Assembly (NCBI GenBank): GCA_037043455.1 | Contig: JAWPHD010006791.1 | Span: forward strand, 1-64,000 | Length of the DNA: 64,000 nt | From: Cyrtodaria siliqua | Lineage: Eukaryota; Mollusca; Bivalvia; Adapedonta; Hiatellidae | Direction: 5' to 3' | In this document: positions 23,342-33,298 of the stretch, in pieces | Layout: each line of letters opens with the position of its first letter | Numbering within the stretch: the first letter of the stretch is position 1 | Position numbers and translations under genes: made by a program | The notes under the pieces: generated by a model | Databases searched by the model: none | What the model was told of the DNA's origin: nothing | Seen by the model: the letters and a program-made list of their open reading frames with translations, nothing else

Positions 23342-23806
23342 TTAGAAAGGCGTCATCATAGGGTCCACAGCCTGTCCAATCATCATACAATTAAAGAGGA
23401 AAGCATAGTGGCGAACTGTAAAAGGGTTCACCACCAAGCATGCAGTACGTTGCAAAATGATAGGTTCATAACCTCTTTTGATAAACTTTTTAACAAGTTT
23501 AACAAAGATAGTATGAAAGTGATCATGACCAAGAATCTTACGAAGTTTATAAATCACATCACCATAGAAGTCAGGTTGTGATAGTCCTTGTCGCTGAAGA
23601 GTCCTTAAATAACTTTTATATTTAGAAAGAAGATCAGGGTTACGATAATAAAATTTTGCAAAGGTTTTACGAAGTTTATGGTAACGCTAACGCTGATTGA
23701 GTAGCTTTTTAGTTATACAAAGATTACGAATATTAAAGTCCTCAACTCGAGTACAAGTACTTGAAAAACGAATAAGTTGAGACACATACACCCAATTAGA
23801 AAAAGA
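23342..23806 (-). pseudogene. Naiad RT C-terminal fragment, unit 1
   Basis: Read on the minus strand across two frames, this is the last part of a Naiad-type reverse transcriptase. It covers VYVSQLIRFSSTCTRVEDFN, a YRYHKLRKTFAKFYYRNPDL-like block, a QxGLSQPDFYGDVIYKLRKI-like block and the final GYEPIILQRTACLVV with FTVRHYAFLFNC near residue 55 of the last frame. A stop follows at 23342. It keeps the LSQPDFYGDV block missing from units 2 and 3. It starts abruptly at SNW where YG is expected before VY(I/V)SQL, because the upstream neighbour is the 3' end of unit 2. It is a tandem partial copy and not a separate gene. Confidence 0.75.
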
Positions 23807-24549
23807 AATATAAAAAGATCTGACAGGGAAAGTAGCATTCAAAGAGGACAGCCAACCACAAAACACAGAAACAGACATGCAAACAGACAAACAAGAAGGC
23901 AAAAGCAATAATAAATGCAAACGACATCACAAACACAAATGGGCTGACAATAGGGTCACCGCCTTGGAACAGCCAGTGGCAAAGTAGGCCACTGGGGGTT
24001 TAAACCGGTTCTAGGGTGCACCAAACCTCACACTTACCCTACTATCATCCCATTAAAACATGACAGTGTAAATAGAGAAATCCCCGCCATGATCTAATCT
24101 CTAACCAACAAGGCAGATCAATAGGCAATATAAGTAAAATACAAATATGCTCGTGTAAATATAATACATAAAAACAATAGCCTAGGAAGCCACAATGAAG
24201 GTACGCAATGACTTGGCAGAAGCCAGAGCAGTAAGAGAATAAACCATTAAGGGCACGACAAGAAAGATCATAGACAAACATCAAACGCCACCGTCCCAAT
24301 GGGCTTTAGGTAGGCGTCATCATAGGGTCCACAGCATGTCCGGTCATCGTACAATTAAAGAGGAAAGCATAGTACCGAACTGTAAAAGGGTCCACCACCA
24401 AGCATGCAGTACGTTGCAAAATGATAGGGTTATAACCTCTTTTGATAAACTTTTTAACAAGTCCTTAAATTATTTTTATATTTTGAAAGAAGATCAGGGT
24501 TACGATAATAAAATTTTGCAAAGGTTTTACGAAGTTTATGGTAACGCTA
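23690..24549 (-). repeat. 860-bp tandem unit, first of two identical copies
   Basis: By eye identical to 24550-25409 over its length. It holds part of unit 1 RT, a 3' UTR (23807-24305) and an RT C-terminal piece (24306-24549). Both copies share the same internal deletion of about 120 bp, at AACAAG joined to TCCTTAAAT, that removes the LSQPDFYGDV block. The duplication therefore followed the deletion. The minus-strand frames of 77 and 84 residues and the plus-strand frame of 74 are not genes. Confidence 0.9.
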
Positions 24550-25409
24550 ACGCTGATTGAGTAGCTTTTTAGTTATACAAAGATTACGAATATTAAAGTC
24601 CTCAACTCGAGTACAAGTACTTGAAAAACGAATAAGTTGAGACACATACACCCAATTAGAAAAAGAAATATAAAAAGATCTGACAGGGAAAGTAGCATTC
24701 AAAGAGGACAGCCAACCACAAAACACAGAAACAGACATGCAAACAGACAAACAAGAAGGCAAAAGCAATAATAAATGCAAACGACATCACAAACACAAAT
24801 GGGCTGACAATAGGGTCACCGCCTTGGAACAGCCAGTGGCAAAGTAGGCCACTGGGGGTTTAAACCGGTTCTAGGGTGCACCAAACCTCACACTTACCCT
24901 ACTATCATCCCATTAAAACATGACAGTGTAAATAGAGAAATCCCCGCCATGATCTAATCTCTAACCAACAAGGCAGATCAATAGGCAATATAAGTAAAAT
25001 ACAAATATGCTCGTGTAAATATAATACATAAAAACAATAGCCTAGGAAGCCACAATGAAGGTACGCAATGACTTGGCAGAAGCCAGAGCAGTAAGAGAAT
25101 AAACCATTAAGGGCACGACAAGAAAGATCATAGACAAACATCAAACGCCACCGTCCCAATGGGCTTTAGGTAGGCGTCATCATAGGGTCCACAGCATGTC
25201 CGGTCATCGTACAATTAAAGAGGAAAGCATAGTACCGAACTGTAAAAGGGTCCACCACCAAGCATGCAGTACGTTGCAAAATGATAGGGTTATAACCTCT
25301 TTTGATAAACTTTTTAACAAGTCCTTAAATTATTTTTATATTTTGAAAGAAGATCAGGGTTACGATAATAAAATTTTGCAAAGGTTTTACGAAGTTTATG
25401 GTAACGGTA
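24550..25409 (-). repeat. 860-bp tandem unit, second of two identical copies
   Basis: It contains the RT piece of unit 2 (to 24666), a full 3' UTR (24667-25165) and the end of the main RT (from 25166). The structured 3' UTR region is well shown here: stem TGACAATAGGG 24805-24815 with CCCTACTATCA 24897-24907, and hairpin CCAGTGGC 24833-24840 with GCCACTGG 24848-24855. Absence of differences from the first copy implies a very recent duplication or an assembly duplication. Confidence 0.9.
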
Positions 25410-27281
25410 ACCATGATTGAGTAACTTTTTAGAAGTTGATCGGGGAACATCCCCATCCAAGTGGGGATAATTAACAATGTCAAAATTAAAATCATCTCTC
25501 TTGTCATAGATTTTGCTAATTATTTCACCATTTTCAATCGAGAAATCTAAATCAAGAAAAGAAGCGTTATTATCAGATGTATTAGCTTTGTTAAGCTGAA
25601 GTTCTTTAGGATAAATATTATTAACCATAGTTGGAAAGAAAGGGTTGTCAATGTTAAATATGTCATCCAGATACAGAGAGGTGTCATTAAAGGCTTCAAT
25701 AACATCTGCCTGGGTATCTGGTGAAAGACTCAACATGAAATCTCTTTCATAGCAAAATAAAAACAAATCTGCGACAAGTGGTGCACAGTTCGTACACATA
25801 GGGTTACCAACAATTTGTCTATAAACGGTGGTTCCATACCTGACGAAAATATTATCTAATAGAAAGATGAGTGCTTCACAAACTTCATGGCAAGTCCACA
25901 TAGTATAATTGTCTAAACTGCCGCTAGTAAAAAACGCTTTAATATTATTATATGCCAAAAATGTAGTATTTTCTCTAGCGAATGTTTTTTGAATAAGAGA
26001 AATTAGCTTGTATTTAATAAGGTGATGTGGTAAGGTTGTATATAGTGTAGAGAAGATTGATGAAACTTGACCTTTACTGAAAAATTTATCAAGAACGTCT
26101 CCTGATTTTTTTATAGACCAAAATAAATCCCAGAGTTTTCATAAGTTTTATCACAAAATAGTTTAACGTGATCTTTAACGGCAGTAAGACAAGAAATTAA
26201 AAGTTTGGAGATGTTTGTTGAAATAAAGCGAGCCTTATACGGATTTGTATGTAATTTAGGAATCCAGTACATAGTAGTCAGTTTAATTTGCTTATCGTTT
26301 ACACCAGCCTTGAAAGTAGTGAACCGAGAGATATGTGCGGAAACATCATCCTCAGTGGAATTAACTGGAGTATACGAATTGGTGCTGCCGAGTTCCAGAG
26401 AAAAAACATTGACGTAATGTAAGCGTCAAACAATAATTACATTATTAGCTGCCTTATCTGCAGGAACTAAAACAAATTCATTATGAAATTCCTGAATTCC
26501 CAATTTTAAATTACGAAAGGCAAACCTAGGTCTCGGTGGAAGTAAAGAGAGGTTAGCATTATAAAAGTTAATACGAGTATCTATAATATTAAGAATTGAC
26601 TTTTTCCAAGTCGAAAGCGAGTTTGGGTCCGCATGTTCTCTACGACACCATTTTATACTAAAATCTTTAATGGAGTGGGCGATCTGGGCACGACAGGCAT
26701 TAAAATCAATAGTTAAAGGTAATCTATATTTAGGACCTTTCGAAAACAAATGTCGAATACGTTTATCAACAATATTAAAATTACCAGTGATGACATGACC
26801 TGCTGGAGCATAGCAAAATGTTGATGTGTTGCATTCACATTCCTTAGGAGTATTATGTACTATATCAAGGTCAGAAACTATTTTGTTGTAGTTGAAAATA
26901 ATATTTCTAATAGGCTTTTTATACTTATAACAAATTACAGGACTTTCGGAATTTTTTGAATATTTTGGGATAGAATCAACTACATGAGTATCTCGCAAAA
27001 TAGTAGGAGAACATGTTGTTTGTAGCTTTGAACTATGGAAGCAGTGTTCGAATAACATTTTTGTCGGTTTCCTCGTCGATCAACTTTAGTGAAGAAATGG
27101 ACAAAGAGGTAAGCCTTGAACGCATAGAGTGCTTTCCAGTCTGTTAAAAAATAGTATGTAAATCAGAGACAGAAATAATTACACGCGATTTACTTTTGAT
27201 GTTACCATTACGCCTAAGACCATGAGACCTAGATTTACACTTACGAACAGAAAATATAGAAAAAATGTCAATATTAGGATC
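25166..27281 (-). pseudogene. Naiad linker and reverse transcriptase (broken)
   Basis: Minus strand. After the endonuclease a spacer leads to a CxC linker (KECECNTSTFCYAPAGHV), the hallmark joining domain of N-terminal-endonuclease Penelope-like elements. Then come the KGPKYRLP block, the RT start FVLVPADKAANNVIIV, and TGA at 26426-26428 where cysteine is usual. About 104 open codons follow, including MYWIPKLHTNPYKARFI. A one-base loss near 26113 shifts to the frame ending in the ORF 25314-25958, with a G-N-P-M-C-T-N-C-A-P-L block (usual G-I-P-M-G), the YLDD catalytic motif, and KIYDKRDDF. The motif A aspartate (usual TYDFSTLYTTLP) is absent: SSIFSTLYTTLP is read. A TAA interrupts at 27282-27284 and another near 27146. 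Deletions remove the VYISQL and LSQPDFYGDV regions. The native stop is near 25166. Confidence 0.8.
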
Positions 27282-28087
27282 TTAAGAAATATTTCCTTCT
27301 TGATAAATATTTTCATTAAGGCCGAGTGGATAAGGTGTCTGTAAGTTTTTCATCCACTTAAGTTCTGCAATATGTCTAGCTTTTATTTTAAAGCTTTTAG
27401 TAGCATCATTATCAAAAAATATATATTCAACCGGTTGAACAGTTACGTTATTAAAATTATGACCTGACTGACGAAAGTGTTGATACAAGTAATTTTTTTA
27501 ACTTTTTAGGATTACTTGCATTATATTTGTGTTCACAAATCGAACTTTTAAGGATCAACCTGTTTGTCTATCATATTGTTCACCGCAACGTGGTGCATTT
27601 CAAGTCAGAATATAAATGACGTGAGATGACGTCAATCAACATTTGAAGCTAGATATACATTAAACAATCTATCATTAACAGCTGATTTAATGGTGGACGT
27701 GCAAGATAAATAATTGCAACAACTGCACCTCTTAGCATTGCACTTATTAATAGAGGGAAACACCCTGCGTCTTGAATGAACTAAATGATTTCTGAAAGGA
27801 GACTTTATATGGTATTTCCTCAAAACAGGTGATCCTAGAGGACTTACGGAAACTTTTGAGCCATTATTAAAAATCCTCGTAATATTATTAGAAGGAACAT
27901 GGAACGAGGTTGCCGAATGAAGATTTAAAGGTGTATGGCGTACATATGGTTTAGTTCTAAGAAATGAAGAGTTATTTTGTGGAATTTGTATTGATGACCC
28001 AGAGTTTAACCGAAGAGGTGAAAGATTTATTTTAAAAGTTTTAACTAATAGACTCATAATTGTTTTTTGGAGAGTAATACCATTCTG
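27282..28087 (-). pseudogene. Naiad N-terminal GIY-YIG endonuclease (broken, with TGA at Cys positions)
   Basis: Minus strand. The first block (28087 to 27635) has a lysine- and serine-rich lead and a KCNAKRCSCCNYLSC cysteine cluster ending in FNVYLASNVD. TGA follows at 27632-27634, then RHLTSFI, a two-base loss, and ILT with TGA at 27600-27602, then NAPRCGEQY. Both TGA codons fall where the family has cysteine, flanking the GIY-like segment of the CCHH-type endonuclease. A third TGA (27555-27557, after QTG) corresponds to a residue that is not normally cysteine and may be CpG decay of CGA. After further shifts, ICEHKYNASNPKKLKK and YQHFRQSGHNFNNVTVQPVE, then the ELKWMKNLQTPYPLGLNENI block, complete the domain. 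An N-terminal GIY-YIG fused to an RT defines the Naiad/Chlamys arrangement, opposite to canonical Penelope. Confidence 0.75.
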
Positions 28088-28177
28088 TGAAAAGAAAAAT
28101 AAGGGCCAATTAGTATTTATTAGAGATACGAAATAGAATCGTATCAAAGATGCATAAGAAATAATATTAGTAAACTT
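28088..28177 (-). other. Possible intron in the Naiad 5' coding region
   Basis: On the minus strand GTAAGT at about 28172-28177 resembles a donor, and TTTTTCTTTTCACAG ending at about 28088 resembles an acceptor with a polypyrimidine tract. Coding-like sequence lies on both sides. The phases do not join cleanly in this copy without one base of change, so splicing is inferred only. Confidence 0.4.
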
Positions 28178-28296
28178 ACGGACTGTTAAAAGAGGTCCAA
28201 AACTCGACGTCAGTGTCTAATACAAGATTATGAGGAAAGTTAAGGAAAACCCTAATAAAATGGGCCAAAATGTCGATGAGCACAAAACCTTCAACG
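28178..28296 (-). pseudogene. Possible first coding exon of the Naiad
   Basis: On the minus strand an open stretch reads VEGFVLIDILAHFIRVFLNF and then PHNLVLDTDVEFWTSFNS up to the putative donor. It has no start ATG; an in-frame TAA lies just upstream, close to the SINE at 28312. I cannot assign a domain. Its position directly before the cysteine cluster exon suggests the N-terminus of the element. Confidence 0.4.
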
Positions 28297-28311
28297 CATT
28301 ATATGAAACAC

Positions 28312-28532
28312 GCGTCTTTAAGGAAAAACTGGATCAATGAATGTCATAAAATCTTTGTAGGATGTAAAAATAACTATTGATTGGATGTACGGGGAGACTT
28401 TTTACGGTCACCACACAGCACAAACAACACTTTTGTGCAGTATGAGTCGAGCTCCCAGTGGGATTCGAACCCGTAGCGGTGAGATGCGAAGGTTTACAAC
28501 GCAACGTTAACCATTCGGCCACGGACACGCTT
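28312..28532 (-). mobile_element. tRNA-derived SINE, family with AAGGAAAAACTGGATCA end
   Basis: From 28532 downward the head reads GTCCGTGGCCGAATGGTTAACG and later CTACGGGTTCGAATCCCACT, clear A- and B-box words. The extra-long arm suggests a Ser/Leu-type ancestor. The body has GTGCTGTGTGGTGACCG and ends, on the plus strand, at TTTAAGGAAAAACTGGATCA. The same body without a head is at 56378-56507. Absence of a paired acceptor stem and the SINE body make a functional tRNA unlikely. Confidence 0.75.
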
Positions 28533-29289
28533 AAGGGTATTTAACCAACTAAGTGTGTGCCGTATTTTTTTCTGGCGTGCTCTATTGGGATGTGTGCAAA
28601 CGTGATGCAGAGTAAAGTTTCCTTTCAAAGGGAACGACTTGCCTGGGCAAGAATTGAAACAGAAATGTAATCCATAACGCAAAACCTGGTACAATATATT
28701 GACTAGGCTCGATAGAGACGGCTCACCAAAGAACATCACAACCATGTATATCAGAGGCCTTGCTTTATTTCAGCCACATACTGGTACGTTATAGTATATA
28801 GTAGCGGTAATGTCTAGTCCCTGTGATTATACTATGGCAAAGTGTATTATTATGGTACATTTGGAGAGTGGTACATTTGGAGAGTGTAATTGTTTTGTTT
28901 TTAAACATAACTAGCATAATTTATGCTTAAAACAGATTAATGCGGATTATCAACGTCGTGTAATCAGCTCAAATCTGATATCGTACATAATGTTTGCTAA
29001 ACACCAGTACTTAATTGTATTAATTAGAATAATTGCTAAAATATGCCGATTTATAAACAAAGTTTTCCGTTCCTATGGATAGCTGTAATTACGTACACCG
29101 GTATACCCTGATATTATTTCCAGTGCACTTGGGTGATAAAAAAATAAAATGAAATCAATACATTGGGTTGTACTCCTAAATGCACGCCAAACAAAAGGTT
29201 TAGCCATTAAGTTCGTAAGCATTAGTTTAAGTAATGAATATTCACGTATACAGCCTTTAGATATCAACAATAGCACGTTTGTAATAGTA
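28533..29289. other. No feature seen
   Basis: AT-rich, with a local direct repeat of TACATTTGGAGAGTG at about 28857-28885. Confidence 0.45.
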
Positions 29290-29333
29290 AATAGGAATTT
29301 GAATTGAATTAAATTGGGGTTTTAAGGCGCACC
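29290..29333 (-). mobile_element. SINE 3'-tail fragment
   Basis: TTGAATTGAATTAAATTGGG and GCGCACCAAC match the 3' end of the SINE at 3593-3864 in reverse orientation. Only the tail remains, and it is joined straight to Naiad 3' UTR. Confidence 0.6.
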
Positions 29334-29560
29334 AACTGATAGCCTTTTGGGTGTAAGTAAATCATTGTCATCCCAATAAACATGGGTCAGTGTAAATAAA
29401 GATATCCACTCCAGCTTATATTCTCTAACAAACGAGACAGCATTAATAGGTAACATAGGTAAAACACAGAGATGATCACGTATATATGAATATAAAAGAC
29501 AAAAACCTAGAAAGCCACAAAGTAAGTACTCAGAAATTTAAGACAATCATCAAACGCTAC
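29334..29560 (-). mobile_element. Naiad-type 3' UTR fragment
   Basis: The words CATTGTCATCCCAATAAAC, GTCAGTGTAAATAAAGATAT, CAGCATTAATAGGTAACAT and CCTAGAAAGCCACAAAGTAA match the other minus-strand copies, especially 20790-21245. Part of the structured region is missing. Confidence 0.7.
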
Positions 29561-30709
29561 TGTTGAACGTTTGGAAATGATCGTGGCGTAACAATGACGA
29601 TTGTATAGAACATACTCACTCAAGACACTATTGTATTGTTCTAACATTACTGAGATACAATAAGCATTTAATGCCCCTGTGTCTAAAATCAAAATTATTC
29701 CCTATGGCTAAAAGTTCGTCCGACCGTGTTTGTAAGACAAACTGCCTTTGACTATGTGACCTTGGCAATTGTCAGCAACCATGTAGCGGATGTAGTATCC
29801 AGCCAGTTAATATCAAACCCTCACCGTCGTAATGGATCTCAGGTGACCTTTCTAGAGATGAATGGCAGGAAAAATGCTATGTATTAATTAAGTAACACAC
29901 AAAGGCACATTGCTTTTATTTAATATCTGAAATTAATATGTTTTATAACACCTTTCACTACATTTATGGCAATTTACGACGATTAATAGCGACATTCAAA
30001 TCCCTTTGATTAATAAGTCCGGCCGTCTGCTTCATTACATAAGCAAAGTCCGGAACAAATGTCTTTGTGTTTGTGAATGTGCAACTACGTTAATAACGTC
30101 GATACTTGTATTACGCAGAGCACCTGGACCTGGAGACAGATATGAATACGTTCCAAATTAGTATATGGATTCTATGGAAGTATGAAAGTAAAACTAATAA
30201 AAGGCCCAAGTGAGTCTGGCGGTATCAGATTGGCCAAAAACGGTGTAATTAATATATGCTGCATACACGTAAGCTCAAGATGTTTCTTTTCTTTTCCATT
30301 TATTTGCCAAATCATTTAAGTTCACAGTATTATAAAAATGTTCAAAGTATTATAAACATTGCAAACATTAACGGGATTCGACTGGCGACCGTTATTGGTA
30401 TGTTTTGGGAAGCGATGTATAAAGGCTCGTGCTTCCCTGCATCAAGATAAAAAAACAACACCATATAAACCTCTAAGAATGCAACAGTAGGTGCTCAATG
30501 AAAGAGAGATCTTGTCAGAATTGAGACAATGGGTGTTCCGAAAGCTCTTTTATGAAGGGAATATTCTGAAGCTAGTTTGCAGTCAATTTAACTTTCCTCA
30601 TTGTAAATGTCAGTATATTTTAGAAAACAAATAACGTTTAATTAAAGCCAACTATTTTTCTAGCGCTGTAAATCATGCAATACATGAATACTATACACAG
30701 AGGTTAATC
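29561..30709. other. No feature seen
   Basis: No coding, RNA or repeat signal recognised. Confidence 0.5.
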
Positions 30710-31055
30710 AACACTGTTTTCGTATTACGGGATATAATTCCCGAGGCCAGTTCATATATCTAGTAAAAAAAAAACGAGTGCTGTAGACACGAGGTTTTTT
30801 ACAAGATATGTGAACTGGCCGAGGGAATTATATCCCTTAATACGAAAACAGTGTACGTTACGGGATATAATTCCCGAGGCCAGTTCACATATCTAGTAAA
30901 AAAAAAACGAGTGCTGTAGACACGAGTTTTTTTACTAGATATGTGAACTGGCCGAGGGAATCACATCACGTAATACGAAAACAGTGTAAGGCACGAGGTT
31001 GTTTACTAGATATGTGAACTGGCCGAGTGAATTATATCCCGTAGTACGAAAACTA
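30710..31055. repeat. Tandem array of ~140-bp palindromes (2.5 copies)
   Basis: Each full unit begins CACTGTTTTCGTATTACGGG, runs through a GGCCAGTTCACATATCTAGT arm to an A-rich core with GAGTGCTGTAGACACGAG, and returns as the reverse complement. Copies are at about 30712-30855 and 30856-30990; a half copy follows to 31055. Arms are about 60 bp and nearly perfect. Confidence 0.85.
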
Positions 31056-33298
31056 ACTTATCTCGAATATTACATTTATTCACAAGAATGTGCCTTTAAT
31101 TCCATATATATTTCTGGATTCACCAGAGTCTACTTTGCCTTACTTTCGAACTTCGCTCAAGATAACATCACAACTGTCACAACAACGTAATTAAAAAAGT
31201 AGTTCCGGCAAAATCTTATAATTATATCCCAAGGGAATTACAACTTTCAAATCCCTCAGAATCAGAGGCAGAAATGTAATATTGGTTTTTAATTACTACG
31301 AAAAACGTAAAAAATCGGGTTTGAATTTTTTAACTTTCGAATAATGAAGCTTTAGTTTATATTTTAAAATTTCAATAAAAATGTAATAGATAAACGTACT
31401 TAAATAATGCTATATATACACATACCCTTTATTTAATCGCATTCTTTTTTTTACAGGCGTGTCGTTATTTGTAATTTCATGTTCAACGGGATATTCTGTA
31501 TATTTAAGAGACTAAATTTAACAAAGGACATCATTTACATAGAGAAGTATACACAGGTAGCTCTGTAAGATTAAGAAAAAACGTTTGACTCTAGTTGGAC
31601 TATAACACATGATGTTCTTATTTGCAGTCAGGCGTTCCATTAGCTAAGCTTTAGGAACTTCTTGATAACAGGGTATAATATTTAAGTTACATTTATTATG
31701 ATTTGTTACCTATTAGAGTACATAGATGCTCGTCAAATTCGTCGACGTACGCCTGAGACGTCCTCTGTATTATAATTATCCTGCAATCACGTTAAAGAAC
31801 CATAGAAACATATTCGATAGAAAGAGTAGGACAGATCCCGAATTCCTTACCCTGCTTCTGGGGCGGCTCCAAATTACACTCAAACAAACACACACTAATT
31901 ATAATGCAGTTATTATGTAACACGTTGCTCCATTGGCTAACGTCTCAAAACTCCCCCCGCCCCCCTCTCCGAATAGCCGTCTGAAAAATATGTGACGTCA
32001 CATTGGGCTTGAAAACGCCCTACTGGTATAATTTGTGTTCTTTAAATAACCTACATATTTGTTTTAATGTGTAAATAATTACCAGTTATCTTGGAAAAAA
32101 CACACACATCTAAAAGTGCTGTTTACAAAGAACATTTTAGCCAAATTGCACTTGTTTCTGGAAACATTTTCAGAGAGACGTGACATATGTCCGTAAATAA
32201 TTGTATGCAATATGTGTGTTTTGTGGGCGGGGATCTTGACTATGTGACGATTACTGAAAACAAAAGATGCACATGACAAGTGCATTAAAAGACAGTAACA
32301 CGTTAGTTGTCCTTTGAAATGTGCTTTGTTTGGATTTTCTGATTTAGAAACGATGGCCATCCAGTTTGACGGTCGTCAACGTAAAACACAAATATGAAAG
32401 CTATTTTAATAAAGGAACAGTTTGGCCGAGTTGTATTCAAATCCACCCATGGCTTCAGATTGTCACTTTTGTGAATTTGCTACATGTAACGGGCAACGAA
32501 TGACAGCCGATAGCAATGGCCAGGAGAGCTGAAAAATAAATAGAATATCTTAAAACATCTTATCTTAAGAGTTAACCTCATGACATGAGATGATCTTGTA
32601 ACACACTTGCTAACAGTTTTAATGTTTGTGTTTCCATTGCCTTTTCTACCAAAGGTGTATCGATCGGAAATCTGTTTCATTTTTGTACCGTTCACAGCGG
32701 ACTTAGTGCGTCTTGTGTCGTTATAATGTCGATATAATGTCTCTAAACTAGTTTTCCTGCTGAATTTACACACGTATCTCGTGTCTAAAAGCTCAAAGCG
32801 GTAATAAACTGCTAAAAACTCACTTAGTAAATCAGTCTCAAAGTAAAAAAAAGAAAATTTATGTAAAGATTCACCTTCTTTCTTCGAATTCTTTGCTTTA
32901 AAATGTCACTGCTTTGTACTTTGCATTTTACACTGTTTACAAGCCAATTTTATTACGAAGTGCACTTTGTTGTTAGTTGGCGTATTGCCATTTTGTCGTG
33001 TATATTTAGACTGATTTCTTTGTTTTCATCAGTACAATATGTTTGTTTAAGAAAATAAGACTGATGAATCCAAACAACCCATAGTGTCGCCTTCATTAGT
33101 TACGTTGAACATTCAGCTTAAATTATTAACATTATCCGCGTTGCAAATGTAGCCGTTAGATGAGATTATAGTAGAAGAAACAGGGTAATAATGAATCTGT
33201 TGCTAATCCGTTGCTAAGATACCAAGCTGATTAAAATATATTAATGTAATACGAAGAGGATAAACACATAACACGTTGCAATCCGAACCGTGTTAACA
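31056..33298. other. No feature seen
   Basis: About 2.2 kb. Two minus-strand frames of 93 and 97 residues (32079-32360, 32480-32773) carry no motif I recognise and show no paired features, so they are not called as genes. Confidence 0.45.

Noticed and set aside
24045..25159. Pair of identical 84-codon minus-strand frames
   Set aside because: They lie in the Naiad 3' UTR copies and repeat with the 860-bp unit.
24667..25165. A definite SECIS element in the Naiad 3' UTR
   Set aside because: I could not place an ATGA...AA...TGAN core with the right stem lengths by eye. The structured region is reported without that label.
27555..27557. A fourth selenocysteine codon
   Set aside because: The position after QTG is not a usual cysteine site; decay of CGA is a simpler reading.
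31056..33298. Small host genes from 93- and 97-codon frames
   Set aside because: No motif, no neighbouring exon or splice pattern, and AT-rich DNA yields such frames by chance.
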